Positions 13,621 through 21,067 of a stretch of 21,227 nt of DNA are shown piece after piece. Positions within the stretch are counted from its first letter, which is position 1. Each line of letters begins with the position of its first letter. Under the pieces are notes generated by a model, which saw nothing but the letters and a program-made list of their open reading frames with translations, was not told the DNA's origin and ran no database searches. A program made the translations under genes and the position numbers. This stretch comes from an uncultured Faecalicatena sp. (lineage in GTDB: Bacteria; Bacillota; Clostridia; Lachnospirales; Lachnospiraceae): NCBI GenBank assembly GCA_902489075.1, contig CABTYO010000034.1:1-21227 (forward strand), written 5' to 3'.

Positions 13621-14873
13621 TGTTCGCACAATTAGTGTTTAAGGAATGCAGGCAGACTGCCAAAAGTATGATCTACTGGCTGATTGTGCTGATCCTGGTG
13701 ATCTTTTTCAACGCACAGCTTGGAAATACGGAGATCGCACAGAAGCCTGCGCCCGGTCAGGAGAATTATGGTATGACCTACAGTACCGATCCACAGAAGA
13801 TCATGGAAGCCACACTGGGCAATCTGGTGGGAGAGTATACAGGCGGCGCGTATACCACCTATCCCATCGGATTCTTTAAGACCGTAAAGCCCGGTGAACA
13901 GAAACAGAAACGAATCGCCGAGATCATTGGCGAAGCAACCGGACTGAACACAAAAGAAGAGATGTTAAAGGCCATTGCAGGGGACGAAATAGAACTGCCG
14001 GAAGGGGAGGCGGATGCCATTGTATACGGCGGCTCCCCGGTTCCTGCGGCAGCATCACTGACCTATGACAGATTCAAGGAACTGATGGAAGAAGTGGATG
14101 ATCTGTTAGGCGGCGGTTCCCAGTATGGGAAAGAACGCATAAAGACCAATGCCAGGACCTCGAAAACTTATGATCAGGCATTGGAGGAATATAAGGAACT
14201 GATAGAGAAGGATCATCTCACAGGCGGCTACGCAAGGCTGTTTTGTGACTACATGGGCATCATGCTTGGCATCCTTCCGGTGTTCCTTGCCGTGACCAGA
14301 GGCTTAAGGGACAGACGTTCCCGGATGCAGGGGCTGATCGCATCCAGACGGGCTTCCTCCTTTACCATCGTGGCGAGCCGTTACCTGTCCATGCTGATCA
14401 TGCTGCTTCTGCCGATACTGCTCATTTCCTGCATTCCGCTGTTTGAATGCATCCAGTCCGCAGGGGCGGGGGTTCAGCTGGATTATCTGGCATTTGTCAA
14501 ATACAGCTTTGGCTGGCTGCTGCCGTCGATCATGATTGCAGCGGCGGTTGGAATGGTGCTCACAGAGCTGACCGACACAGCACTTGGCGTCCTGGTTCAG
14601 TTGATCTGGTGGTTTATCACCGTCTTTGGCTCCATGTCCGCCATGAGCGGCGGCATGTATGGCTGGGGACTGGTCCCGAGACACAATACGATCTATAATT
14701 ATACGGGATTTCACGAAGACTTTGCCCAGCTGGCAGCAAACCGGGCTCTCTATGCAGGAATTTCCATTCTGCTTGTGGCTGTCACCGTATGGATTTATTC
14801 TTTAAAGAGAAAAGGGAGGCTTGACATTTATGGCAAAGTGTTTGGAAATCGCAAAAGAAAATCTCAGGCATAA
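13620..14873 (+). CDS. ABC-2 type permease with large extracellular loop
   Basis: This 417-residue membrane protein has an N-terminal segment (about residues 17-33). A long hydrophilic region follows (about 34-200), rich in Glu, Lys and Gly, presumably outside the membrane. Five to six more segments fill the C-terminal half, beginning near YMGIMLGILPVFLAV. The large loop after the first helix is typical of ABC-2 permeases that handle peptides or lipids. Its start overlaps the ATPase stop by one base, and its end overlaps the next permease by 44 bases, so the three are translated together. No substrate-specific motif was seen. Confidence 0.82.
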   Translation: MFAQLVFKECRQTAKSMIYWLIVLILVIFFNAQLGNTEIAQKPAPGQENYGMTYSTDPQKIMEATLGNLVGEYTGGAYTTYPIGFFKTVKPGEQKQKRIAEIIGEATGLNTKEEMLKAIAGDEIELPEGEADAIVYGGSPVPAAASLTYDRFKELMEEVDDLLGGGSQYGKERIKTNARTSKTYDQALEEYKELIEKDHLTGGYARLFCDYMGIMLGILPVFLAVTRGLRDRRSRMQGLIASRRASSFTIVASRYLSMLIMLLLPILLISCIPLFECIQSAGAGVQLDYLAFVKYSFGWLLPSIMIAAAVGMVLTELTDTALGVLVQLIWWFITVFGSMSAMSGGMYGWGLVPRHNTIYNYTGFHEDFAQLAANRALYAGISILLVAVTVWIYSLKRKGRLDIYGKVFGNRKRKSQA

Positions 14874-15447
14874 CCTTTGGATCCATGCAGGCATCGCACT
14901 TGTGCTCTTATGTGTTTCACCCTTTATATCAGGGGTGGAGAACCTGGCGCTTCCTGATACCGCGAAGATTCTGGAGTTATACGTGGCGCTTTTGGGAATC
15001 ATCCTGATTCCCCCCATCTTCCTGCCGGAGCAGAATCAGGACTTAAGAGACCTGATCCGTTCAAAGTATACGAAGATTTCTTCTATATATAGTATCCGTT
15101 TGATCGAATCCGTGCTTGTACTGATGCTTTACCTGGGAGTCTATCTGTGGATCCTGCACTGTAACGGCTGTCAGATGGAAGGTTTGAAGTACTTTGCGGG
15201 AACCCTTGCGGAAATGCTGTTCCTGGGAGGTCTGGGGCTCTTTACCTACAGCCTGACGGATAATCTGATCGCAGGCTATATGATCCCGGTATTCTACTAT
15301 GTCACGGCGATCGGGAGCGGTTCTAAATATATGAAGGTTTTCTATCCATTCTCCATGTCACAGGGGAGCTTTACAGAAAAGTACTGGCTCTTAGCCAGCG
15401 GGATTCTGCTGATCATACTGGGCATCTGGTTTCGGAGCAAAAAATAG
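14830..15447 (+). CDS. ABC-2 type permease-like membrane protein (second subunit)
   Basis: The start at ATG 14830 is chosen because AGGGAGG (14813-14819) lies 10 bases upstream; a TTG at 14821 in the same frame is too close to that site. The 205-residue product has about six hydrophobic segments with short loops, ending in the basic tail RSKK. It lacks the large loop of its partner. It lies within the end of the preceding permease gene (44-base overlap), an unusually long overlap that suggests translational coupling. It probably forms a heterodimer with that permease. A terminator follows at 15461-15505. Confidence 0.75.
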   Translation: MAKCLEIAKENLRHNLWIHAGIALVLLCVSPFISGVENLALPDTAKILELYVALLGIILIPPIFLPEQNQDLRDLIRSKYTKISSIYSIRLIESVLVLMLYLGVYLWILHCNGCQMEGLKYFAGTLAEMLFLGGLGLFTYSLTDNLIAGYMIPVFYYVTAIGSGSKYMKVFYPFSMSQGSFTEKYWLLASGILLIILGIWFRSKK

Positions 15448-15475
15448 AATAGGACAATTGTGCCGCACATATACT
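15447..15475 (+). promoter_or_regulatory. Possible sigma-E (sporulation) promoter of yqfC
   Basis: CATATACT (15468-15475) matches the Bacillus sigma-E -10 consensus CATACAMT at 7 of 8 positions. It lies 14 bp after GAATAGG (15447-15453), which keeps only the ATA core of the -35. B. subtilis yqfC-yqfD is under sigma-E, which supports the call, but the -35 is poor. Confidence 0.3.
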
Positions 15476-15505
15476 TCAAATAAAGGGCGTATGTGTGGCA
15501 TTTCT
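15461..15505 (+). terminator. Terminator of the ABC operon
   Basis: TGCCGCACATA (15461-15471) pairs with TATGTGTGGCA (15490-15500) over 11 bp with one G-T wobble, an 18-base loop and then TTTCTATT. It begins 13 bases after the permease stop. Its second arm lies just before the yqfC start. Confidence 0.6.
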
Positions 15506-15508
15506 ATT

Positions 15509-15793
15509 ATGGGCAGAGATTTAGATCATGAAAAATTCAAAGAGAAACTGGCGTCTGCTGCAAGTATGCCGAAGGATGTCGTCCTTGGTGCAGCCGTTGT
15601 CACGATCATGGGTGACCAGGAGGTCTGCATCGAGAACTACCGCGGCATCATCGAGTACACGGATGTCCTGATCCGTGTCCAGACCAAAGGATGCCAGATC
15701 CGGCTTTTTGGAAAGAATCTTCAGATAGAGTATTATACCAATGATGAAATGAAGATTACGGGCAGGATCTGCTCGCTAGAATATTGTAAGTGA
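15509..15793 (+). CDS. yqfC: Sporulation protein YqfC
   Basis: The product from ATG 15509 is 94 residues, the usual YqfC length. It shows the family pattern: a basic or charged N-terminus, LASAASMPKDVVLGAAVVTIMG, IENYRGIIEYTDVLIRV and a final strand-rich KGCQIRLFGKNLQIEYY. YqfC has no known enzymatic activity; it is a conserved protein of endospore formers, encoded beside yqfD and phoH. ATG 15491 and TTG 15458 are alternative starts in the same frame, but both overlap the terminator hairpin. None of the three has a good ribosome binding site, so the start is the weak point. Its stop lies inside the ribosome binding site of yqfD. Confidence 0.8.
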   Translation: MGRDLDHEKFKEKLASAASMPKDVVLGAAVVTIMGDQEVCIENYRGIIEYTDVLIRVQTKGCQIRLFGKNLQIEYYTNDEMKITGRICSLEYCK

Positions 15794-15806
15794 GGTAGAA
15801 AAAACT

Positions 15807-17168
15807 GTGATACAGTCAATCATCCGGTATGTACATGGATATGTGAAGATCCGTGTGGAAGGGTATTCCCCCGAACGGTTTTTAAACCTGTGCAGCCATC
15901 ACCACATCTATATATGGGGACTGACCCCCTGCGGAAATGCATATGAAATGTATATGAGCCTGAAAGGATTTAAAAAGCTGCGTCCCATCGTCAGGAAAAC
16001 CCATACAAAGGTCATCCTGGCAGACCGGGCCGGCCTTCCTTTTTTCCTTCAGAAATACCGAAAGAGAAAGCTGTTTTTCATCAGCTTTTTTCTTTGTATC
16101 GGGCTCCTTTACTTTTACTCCAGCTTCATCTGGGACATTCATTTCGAGGGCAATGAGAAATGGACAAACGAGACACTGCTGGAATTTCTGGAGGAAAAAG
16201 AGGTCACGCCGCACATGCCGAAAAGCAGGGTGGACTGTGCCCGGATCGTAAAGGATATCAGACAGGAATATGACGATATCGTCTGGGTCTCCGCATCCAT
16301 AGACGGCAGCCGCCTGCGCATCCAGATCAAGGAGAATGAGGATACGTTCCGTGAGGCGGACACAGGTGGAGCAGACGCAAATGGAGCAGAGGGAAGTGCG
16401 GCTAAGGACACAGACAGGTCTCAGAACGGCACAGGCAGTCAGGGCGCATCGCAGGCTGGGACGGATCAGACAGGAGAGGAAATAAAGACACCGACAGACC
16501 TGATCGCCTCGAAGGACGGTGTAATCACAAGCATCATCACGCGGACTGGTGTTCCGCAGGTCCACGTGGGGGATACGGTTGTGAAAGGGGACATTCTTGT
16601 ATCCGGAAGGGTGGAAGTGAAAAATGACGCCGGAGAAGTCATTGGTTATCAGTATCAGGCGTCCGACGCAGACATTTTTGCAGATACACAGATGAATTAT
16701 GAGGACACCATCAGCACAAAATATAAGAAAAAACACTATGAAAAATCAGAGAGACGGTTATACTATATCAAGATCGGTTCCCGCATGGTCTCGGCCGGCA
16801 CTCTGAAAAATGATTACAAAGAGTGGGAAATGTATACGAAAGAGCACCAGATAAAGCTGGGAGAAAATTTTTATCTCCCGGTATCCTATGGAAGTAAAAT
16901 TGTGAAATCATACACTTCTAAGGAGAAAAGTTACACAAAGAAGGAGCTTCAGGAACAATTAAGCGAAAACTTTCAGTTATTTTCTAAGGAATTAAAGGAA
17001 AAAGGTATTCACATTAAGGAAAATAGTGTTAAAATACACATAGACCAAAATTCCGCGTCGGCGAAAGGGACCATTTATCTGAATGAACGAATCACGACAG
17101 AGGCGGATACTGAAATAATGGAAATTGAAAGGAACGAACAGGATGAGTCTGGCAGAACTGATGATTGA
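15807..17168 (+). CDS. yqfD: Sporulation protein YqfD
   Basis: The 453-residue product starts at GTG 15807, with GAGGT 10 bases upstream. A cytoplasmic N-terminal domain (about 1-86) precedes one membrane segment (about 89-109). A POTRA-like region follows (about 110-178, IHFEGNEKWTNETLLEFLEE then VDCARIVKDI and WVSASIDGSRLRIQIKE), then the conserved C-terminal domain with VGDTVVKGDILVSGRVE. It is expected in the mother cell at the forespore membrane and is needed for late sporulation in Bacillus. It is longer than the Bacillus protein (about 400 residues) because residues about 183-228 form an insertion rich in Gly, Ala, Ser, Thr, Asp and Gln. It overlaps phoH by 26 bases. Confidence 0.9.
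   Translation: MIQSIIRYVHGYVKIRVEGYSPERFLNLCSHHHIYIWGLTPCGNAYEMYMSLKGFKKLRPIVRKTHTKVILADRAGLPFFLQKYRKRKLFFISFFLCIGLLYFYSSFIWDIHFEGNEKWTNETLLEFLEEKEVTPHMPKSRVDCARIVKDIRQEYDDIVWVSASIDGSRLRIQIKENEDTFREADTGGADANGAEGSAAKDTDRSQNGTGSQGASQAGTDQTGEEIKTPTDLIASKDGVITSIITRTGVPQVHVGDTVVKGDILVSGRVEVKNDAGEVIGYQYQASDADIFADTQMNYEDTISTKYKKKHYEKSERRLYYIKIGSRMVSAGTLKNDYKEWEMYTKEHQIKLGENFYLPVSYGSKIVKSYTSKEKSYTKKELQEQLSENFQLFSKELKEKGIHIKENSVKIHIDQNSASAKGTIYLNERITTEADTEIMEIERNEQDESGRTDD
17008..17035 (+). promoter_or_regulatory. Possible vegetative promoter inside yqfD, ahead of phoH
   Basis: TTCACA (17008-17013), a 16-bp spacer and TAAAAT (17030-17035) lie about 100 bases before phoH. This would let the housekeeping genes phoH and ybeY be expressed when the sporulation genes are silent. 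The elements are only moderately close to consensus. Confidence 0.35.
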
Positions 17169-18165
17169 CATACCGGCCGAACACGAAAAGAATGTATTCG
17201 GCCAGTTTGATGCTTACGCAAAGAAACTGGAGCGCACATTTCATGTGACCCTGATCGCGCGCGATGGGAAGACAAAGATATTAGGAGAGGGCGTATCCGC
17301 CGAGAAAGCAAAGAGGGTGCTCGAACAGCTGACCGAGCTTTCCAGGCGCGGGAATACGATTACGGAGCAGAACGTGGACTATGCGATCTCCCTCGTTTTT
17401 GAAGATCAGGAGGAAGGGATCGTGGAGATTGACCGGGAACTGATCTGCCATACGCTGCAGGGCAAGCCGATCAAGCCAAAGACGCTGGGGCAGAAGAAGT
17501 ATGTGGATTCGATCCGAAGCGGCATGATCACCTTCGGGCTGGGACCTGCCGGAACCGGTAAGACCTACCTCGCAATGGCGATGGCGATCACGGCATTTAA
17601 GAGCAATGAGGTCAGCAGGATCATCATGACCCGTCCGGCCATTGAGGCGGGCGAGAAGCTGGGATTCCTGCCCGGTGACCTGCAGAGCAAGGTAGACCCC
17701 TATTTGAGGCCGCTCTATGATGCACTCTATCAGATCATGGGGGCGGAAAGCTTTTTGAAGAACCAGGAGAAAGGACTGATCGAGGTGGCCCCTCTGGCCT
17801 ATATGAGAGGACGGACACTGGATAATGCGTTTATTATCCTGGATGAGGCGCAGAATACGACTCCGGCACAGATGAAGATGTTCCTGACCCGTATCGGGTT
17901 CGGTTCCAAGGTTGTCATCACCGGAGATTCCACCCAGAAGGACCTGCCGCCGGGAGCTGTATCCGGTCTGGATGTGGCGGTCAATGTGGTGAAGAATATC
18001 GAGGATATCAAGATCTGCACGCTGACCAGCAAGGATGTGGTGAGACATCCGCTCGTACAGAAGATCGTCAAGGCCTACGAGGATTATGAGAAGAAGAGCA
18101 GCAGGCCTGACCATCGGGAAGAGAAAAGAAACAAAAGCAACAGGAGTAAGAGGAGAAGATCATGA
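17143..18165 (+). CDS. phoH: PhoH family ATPase
   Basis: The start is ATG 17143 with AAAGGA 9 bases upstream; a TTG at 17125 overlaps that site. The 340-residue product has an N-terminal domain (about 1-110) and the PhoH P-loop ATPase core: Walker A GPAGTGKT (134-141), MTRPAIEAGEKLGFLPGDL (about 162-180), Walker B IILDEAQN (231-238) and ITGDSTQKDLPPG (about 259-271). This is the superfamily 1 helicase-like core linked to RNA metabolism. The C-terminal 25 residues are strongly basic (Lys/Arg/Ser-rich) and may bind RNA. It overlaps yqfD by 26 bases and ybeY by 4 bases (ATGA), so translation is coupled. PhoH-YbeY adjacency is the common Firmicute order. Confidence 0.95.
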   Translation: MSLAELMIDIPAEHEKNVFGQFDAYAKKLERTFHVTLIARDGKTKILGEGVSAEKAKRVLEQLTELSRRGNTITEQNVDYAISLVFEDQEEGIVEIDRELICHTLQGKPIKPKTLGQKKYVDSIRSGMITFGLGPAGTGKTYLAMAMAITAFKSNEVSRIIMTRPAIEAGEKLGFLPGDLQSKVDPYLRPLYDALYQIMGAESFLKNQEKGLIEVAPLAYMRGRTLDNAFIILDEAQNTTPAQMKMFLTRIGFGSKVVITGDSTQKDLPPGAVSGLDVAVNVVKNIEDIKICTLTSKDVVRHPLVQKIVKAYEDYEKKSSRPDHREEKRNKSNRSKRRRS

Positions 18166-18659
18166 GTCTATACATGGAAGAAGAAGGTGCAGTAAAGCTG
18201 CCATTCGATACAGAAGAGACGGCCCAGCTCGTCATTGAAGCCGCGCTGGAATATGAGGGGTGCCCTTATGAAGCGGAGATCAACCTGCTTCTGACTACAG
18301 ATGAGGCGATCCGGGAGATGAACCAGATGTTCCGTCAGATTGATAAAGCTACTGATGTGCTGTCATTTCCCATGCTGGAATATGAGACCCCGGGAGATTT
18401 TTCGGATGTGGAAGAACGCCCGGAAGAATGCTTCAACCCGGAGTCCGGGGAGCTGATGCTGGGGGATATCGTGATTTCCAAGGACAAGGTCTTATCCCAG
18501 GCAGAAGCCTATGGACACTCTCCAAGAAGAGAATATGCTTTCCTCATCGCCCATAGTATGTTACACTTATTTGGTTATGACCACATGGAGGAGGACGAGC
18601 GTCTCTCCATGGAACAGAAGCAGAGAGAGATTCTGGAAAAAATTCAAATATTAAGGTAA
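18162..18659 (+). CDS. ybeY: Endoribonuclease YbeY (16S rRNA maturation)
   Basis: The 165-residue product has the YbeY zinc motif HSMLHLFGYDH: H131, H135 and H141 form H-x3-H-x5-H. The upstream signature MNQMFRQIDKATDVLSFP (about 53-70) and LGDIVIS (about 100-106) are also present. The family acts as a metal-dependent RNase in 3' end maturation of 16S rRNA and ribosome quality control. Ser replaces the more usual Gly after the first His. An insert of about 15 residues with several Glu (about 76-95) lengthens the loop before LGDIVIS. It starts inside the phoH stop codon with GGAGAAG upstream, and ends 19 bases before the flippase gene. Confidence 0.95.
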   Translation: MSLYMEEEGAVKLPFDTEETAQLVIEAALEYEGCPYEAEINLLLTTDEAIREMNQMFRQIDKATDVLSFPMLEYETPGDFSDVEERPEECFNPESGELMLGDIVISKDKVLSQAEAYGHSPRREYAFLIAHSMLHLFGYDHMEEDERLSMEQKQREILEKIQILR

Positions 18660-18678
18660 CAGTATAGACGGAGGATTT

Positions 18679-20367
18679 ATGGCAGAGACACATAAGAATA
18701 AAAAAAAGAAAAAAGATGATTTTCTGATGCAGGGTGCCATACTGGCGTTTGCCGCTGTGATCACAAAGGTGATCGGCGTAGCATACAGAATTCCGCTTAC
18801 CAATATACTTGGGGATGAAGGAAACGGATTTTACGGGTATGCTTTTGAGGTATATTCCCTGGCATTACTTCTTTCATCTATGAGTTTCCCCATTGCCGTC
18901 TCCAAGCTGGTATCTTCCAGAATGGCGCTCCGGCAGCGGCGCAATGCATTCCGTGTATTTAAGTGCGCCCTGATGTTTTCGATTGTTGTCGGAGCCGTAG
19001 TGGCTGTCGTGATCTTTTTCGGGGCAGGGCCGATTTCCAAGCATTTGATGGAGTCTCCGCTGAGTGTTTATGCACTGAGGGTGCTGGCTCCGGGATTGTT
19101 TATTGTATCTGTAATGGGTGTGCTGCGCGGGTATTTCCAGGGATTGGGGACGATGGTTCCGACGGCTGTCTCACAGGTCATTGAACAGATCATCAATGCG
19201 GTCATCAGTCTCGTCGGTGCAAGTGTGCTTTTTAAAATTGGAACAAGCATCGGTAAAAAGAGCAATGAGGAACTGTTAGGACCTGCATATGGGGCGGCTG
19301 GCGGTACACTCGGTACGATCATGGGTGCACTGGCAGGTCTTTTATTCCTTCTGTTTGCGCTGTTCGCATTCAAAAGTGTGATCCACAGACAGCTGCGGTC
19401 TGACAAGAGCCGTAAAAAAGAAAGCTACAGCAGGATCTTAAAGATTCTGATCCTGACGATCATTCCAGTTATCTTCAGCACTGCAATCTATAATATCAAC
19501 CAGCTGATCGATCTGACACTTTTTAATAAGATCATGTCCGCTCAGGGGCTGGTCGAGAAGGAATATATGGCACTGCAGGGAATCTATACTGGAAAGTATA
19601 ATCCGCTGATCAACGTGCCGATGGCTATGGCAAATGGTCTGGCTGCGTCAGTTATCCCAAGCCTGACTGCAGCTTCTGCAAACGATAAGGCACTGATTCA
19701 TGGAAAGATCAACCAGACGATCCGTTTTACGATGCTGGTTGCCATCCCATGTTTTGTGGGGTTCGTAGTGCTGGCTTCCCCGCTGATGGTACTGCTGTAT
19801 GGTGATTCAAGTGCAACACCGGCACTGTTGCTGGCAATTGGCTCAGTCACCGTCGTTTTCTACAGCTGGTCCACAGTTATGAATTCCATTCTGCAGGGAT
19901 TGGATAAGATGTCAACTCCGGCAAAGAACGCGGGAATTTCCCTGGTGATACATATTATTTCGCTGCTGATTATGCTGATTGTTTTGAAGTGGAATGTGTA
20001 TGCGCTAGTCGGAAGTAACATTATTTTCTCCATATGCATGTGTTTCCTTAATGCAAGAGCGATTCACAAGGCAAGCGGTTATAAGCAGGAGATTGAGAAA
20101 ACCTTTGTGAAGCCACTGATTGCAGCAGTCATTATGGGAATTGTGACCTATGTTTCCCATCTGCTATTTAGCCTGGTTGCACCGGGGCGGTTCATTGCAA
20201 CCATCCTTTCCGTGCTGATCGCAGTTGTAGTATATGCACTTGCTATACTGAAGCTGGGGACACTCAGCGAACAGGATATCAAGGATCTGCCGCAGGGATA
20301 TAAAATCTTAAGGCTGTGCAGAAGGTTCCACCTGCTGCCGCACAGAAGAGTGGAAGAGGAAGACTAG
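18679..20367 (+). CDS. MOP/MVF-superfamily flippase (SpoVB/MurJ-like polysaccharide biosynthesis protein)
   Basis: The 562-residue membrane protein has about 14 hydrophobic segments. It carries the N-terminal AAVITKVIGVAYRIPLTNIL pattern of the SpoVB/MurJ group, an internal RGYFQGLGTMVPTAVSQVIEQ motif (about 151-171) and a second-half ANGLAASVIPSLTAA-like stretch. These proteins flip undecaprenyl-linked precursors such as lipid II or spore cortex precursors across the membrane. The Lys-rich N-terminus (KNKKKKKDD) is cytoplasmic. GGAGG lies 4 bases before the ATG at 18679, and the gene is 19 bases after ybeY, probably in the same operon. Whether it serves vegetative wall, spore cortex or a surface polysaccharide cannot be told; position beside yqfC-yqfD makes a sporulation role reasonable. 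A strong terminator follows. Confidence 0.88.
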   Translation: MAETHKNKKKKKDDFLMQGAILAFAAVITKVIGVAYRIPLTNILGDEGNGFYGYAFEVYSLALLLSSMSFPIAVSKLVSSRMALRQRRNAFRVFKCALMFSIVVGAVVAVVIFFGAGPISKHLMESPLSVYALRVLAPGLFIVSVMGVLRGYFQGLGTMVPTAVSQVIEQIINAVISLVGASVLFKIGTSIGKKSNEELLGPAYGAAGGTLGTIMGALAGLLFLLFALFAFKSVIHRQLRSDKSRKKESYSRILKILILTIIPVIFSTAIYNINQLIDLTLFNKIMSAQGLVEKEYMALQGIYTGKYNPLINVPMAMANGLAASVIPSLTAASANDKALIHGKINQTIRFTMLVAIPCFVGFVVLASPLMVLLYGDSSATPALLLAIGSVTVVFYSWSTVMNSILQGLDKMSTPAKNAGISLVIHIISLLIMLIVLKWNVYALVGSNIIFSICMCFLNARAIHKASGYKQEIEKTFVKPLIAAVIMGIVTYVSHLLFSLVAPGRFIATILSVLIAVVVYALAILKLGTLSEQDIKDLPQGYKILRLCRRFHLLPHRRVEEED

Positions 20368-20437
20368 AAGAATACAGTATTAAGAAATGTACTATTCAGC
20401 CATCAATACTATTTAACTAAGGTATAGACATTGGACA

Positions 20438-20480
20438 TTAAAAAGCAGGGTATATAAAATATATATACTCTGCTTTTTAA
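20438..20480. terminator. Strong bidirectional terminator after the flippase gene
   Basis: The arms 20438-20456 and 20462-20480 pair over 19 positions with a single G-T wobble and a 5-base AT loop. The outer part is TTAAAAAGCAG/CTGCTTTTTAA. Poly-A on one side and poly-T on the other let it stop transcription in both directions. It marks the end of the core block. Confidence 0.9.
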
Positions 20481-20729
20481 CATAATTTGATAGCCCATGG
20501 TTGAGCTGTTTCCGGTTCCTTTTTCTGTATGTGTAGGGCAGTGTTATTTAGCACCCAGACACAGATTGTCGCAAAGCGACAGTAACCCCAAGCCCGCCTC
20601 CCACGTACTCAGGATACGCAGGCTGGGCTTCGGAATAGTGAACATTTCTTATCAATATTTTCCTCGTCATGAAACATAAATGTAAAATGTCTCTACATGA
20701 TGATATAAGTCTGTCAGATAAAGCTTAAA
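20481..20729. other. Gene-free stretch with hairpins
   Basis: No supported gene is seen. The stretch contains a small hairpin, TGTCGC-aaa-GCGACA (20567-20581), directly followed by the 41-base palindromic element at 20590-20630. A 60-codon frame crosses both hairpins and is judged to be chance. Base composition shifts to AT-rich beyond 20640. Confidence 0.5.
20590..20630. repeat. 41-base palindromic element, copy 1 (imperfect)
   Basis: It begins AAGCCC and ends GGGCTT, with an imperfect second arm segment (GCCT and AGGCT). Length, ends and much of the loop (C-TAC-C and T-CGCAGG at the same offsets) agree with the element at 20985-21025. The two look like copies of one repeated element. Confidence 0.55.
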
Positions 20730-20930
20730 CTATATTCTATCATTTAAATTTTTAATCATATAGTCATAGAGTTCTTTTTCACTTTTTTGCTCTTGTATCT
20801 CTCTAGCTTCTACTCCTGATATTTCTATATCTTTCAGCTGAGCTACAATTTCTCCAGCATCATATCTTAAAAAATATTTTACATCATTTTTAAAAATTTC
20901 AATTCCATAGTCTTCATAAATTTTGTCCAT
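20730..20930 (-). CDS. Small AT-rich-gene protein, possible immunity protein
   Basis: The 66-residue product is acidic with many Ile, Asp, Glu and Lys residues and has no signal peptide. The stretch YFLRYDAGEIVAQLKDIEIS is its most family-like part; I recall similar short cytoplasmic proteins annotated as hypothetical, some near toxin genes, but cannot confirm this. The ATG at 20930 is preceded by AAAGGTG 10 bases upstream. Its DNA is clearly more AT-rich than the core genes, suggesting a recent accessory origin. It lies 137 bases downstream (same strand) of the partial gene entering from the right edge, an order seen in toxin-immunity pairs. Its function is unproven. Confidence 0.6.
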   Translation of the reverse strand: MDKIYEDYGIEIFKNDVKYFLRYDAGEIVAQLKDIEISGVEAREIQEQKSEKELYDYMIKNLNDRI

Positions 20931-20982
20931 AATAACCTTACACCTTTCAATATTAACCTTTGACTTGTTTCATTAACTCACC

Positions 20983-21027
20983 CTAAGCCCTCCCTCTGCT
21001 TACACTCCGTTCGCAGGGAGGGCTTGG
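20983..21027. repeat. 41-base palindromic element, copy 2 (perfect stem)
   Basis: AAGCCCTCCCT (20985-20995) pairs perfectly with AGGGAGGGCTT (21015-21025) around a 19-base loop. Two more pairs, one a wobble, extend it to 20983-21027. It is GC-rich within AT-rich DNA and lies between two minus-strand genes. No T-run follows on either strand. Confidence 0.65.
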
Positions 21028-21067
21028 AATCGAATAATGTTATTCTAAATACACAACAAAACAAGTT

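Noticed and set aside
16353..16490. The low-complexity part of yqfD as a CRISPR-like or frameshifted region
   Set aside because: The frame stays open and matches the family on both sides. The repeats are short, irregular codon-level patterns without conserved spacers.
20497..20679. A 60-codon plus-strand frame
   Set aside because: It crosses a small hairpin and the 41-base palindromic element, has no ribosome binding site, and the protein looks like random sequence.
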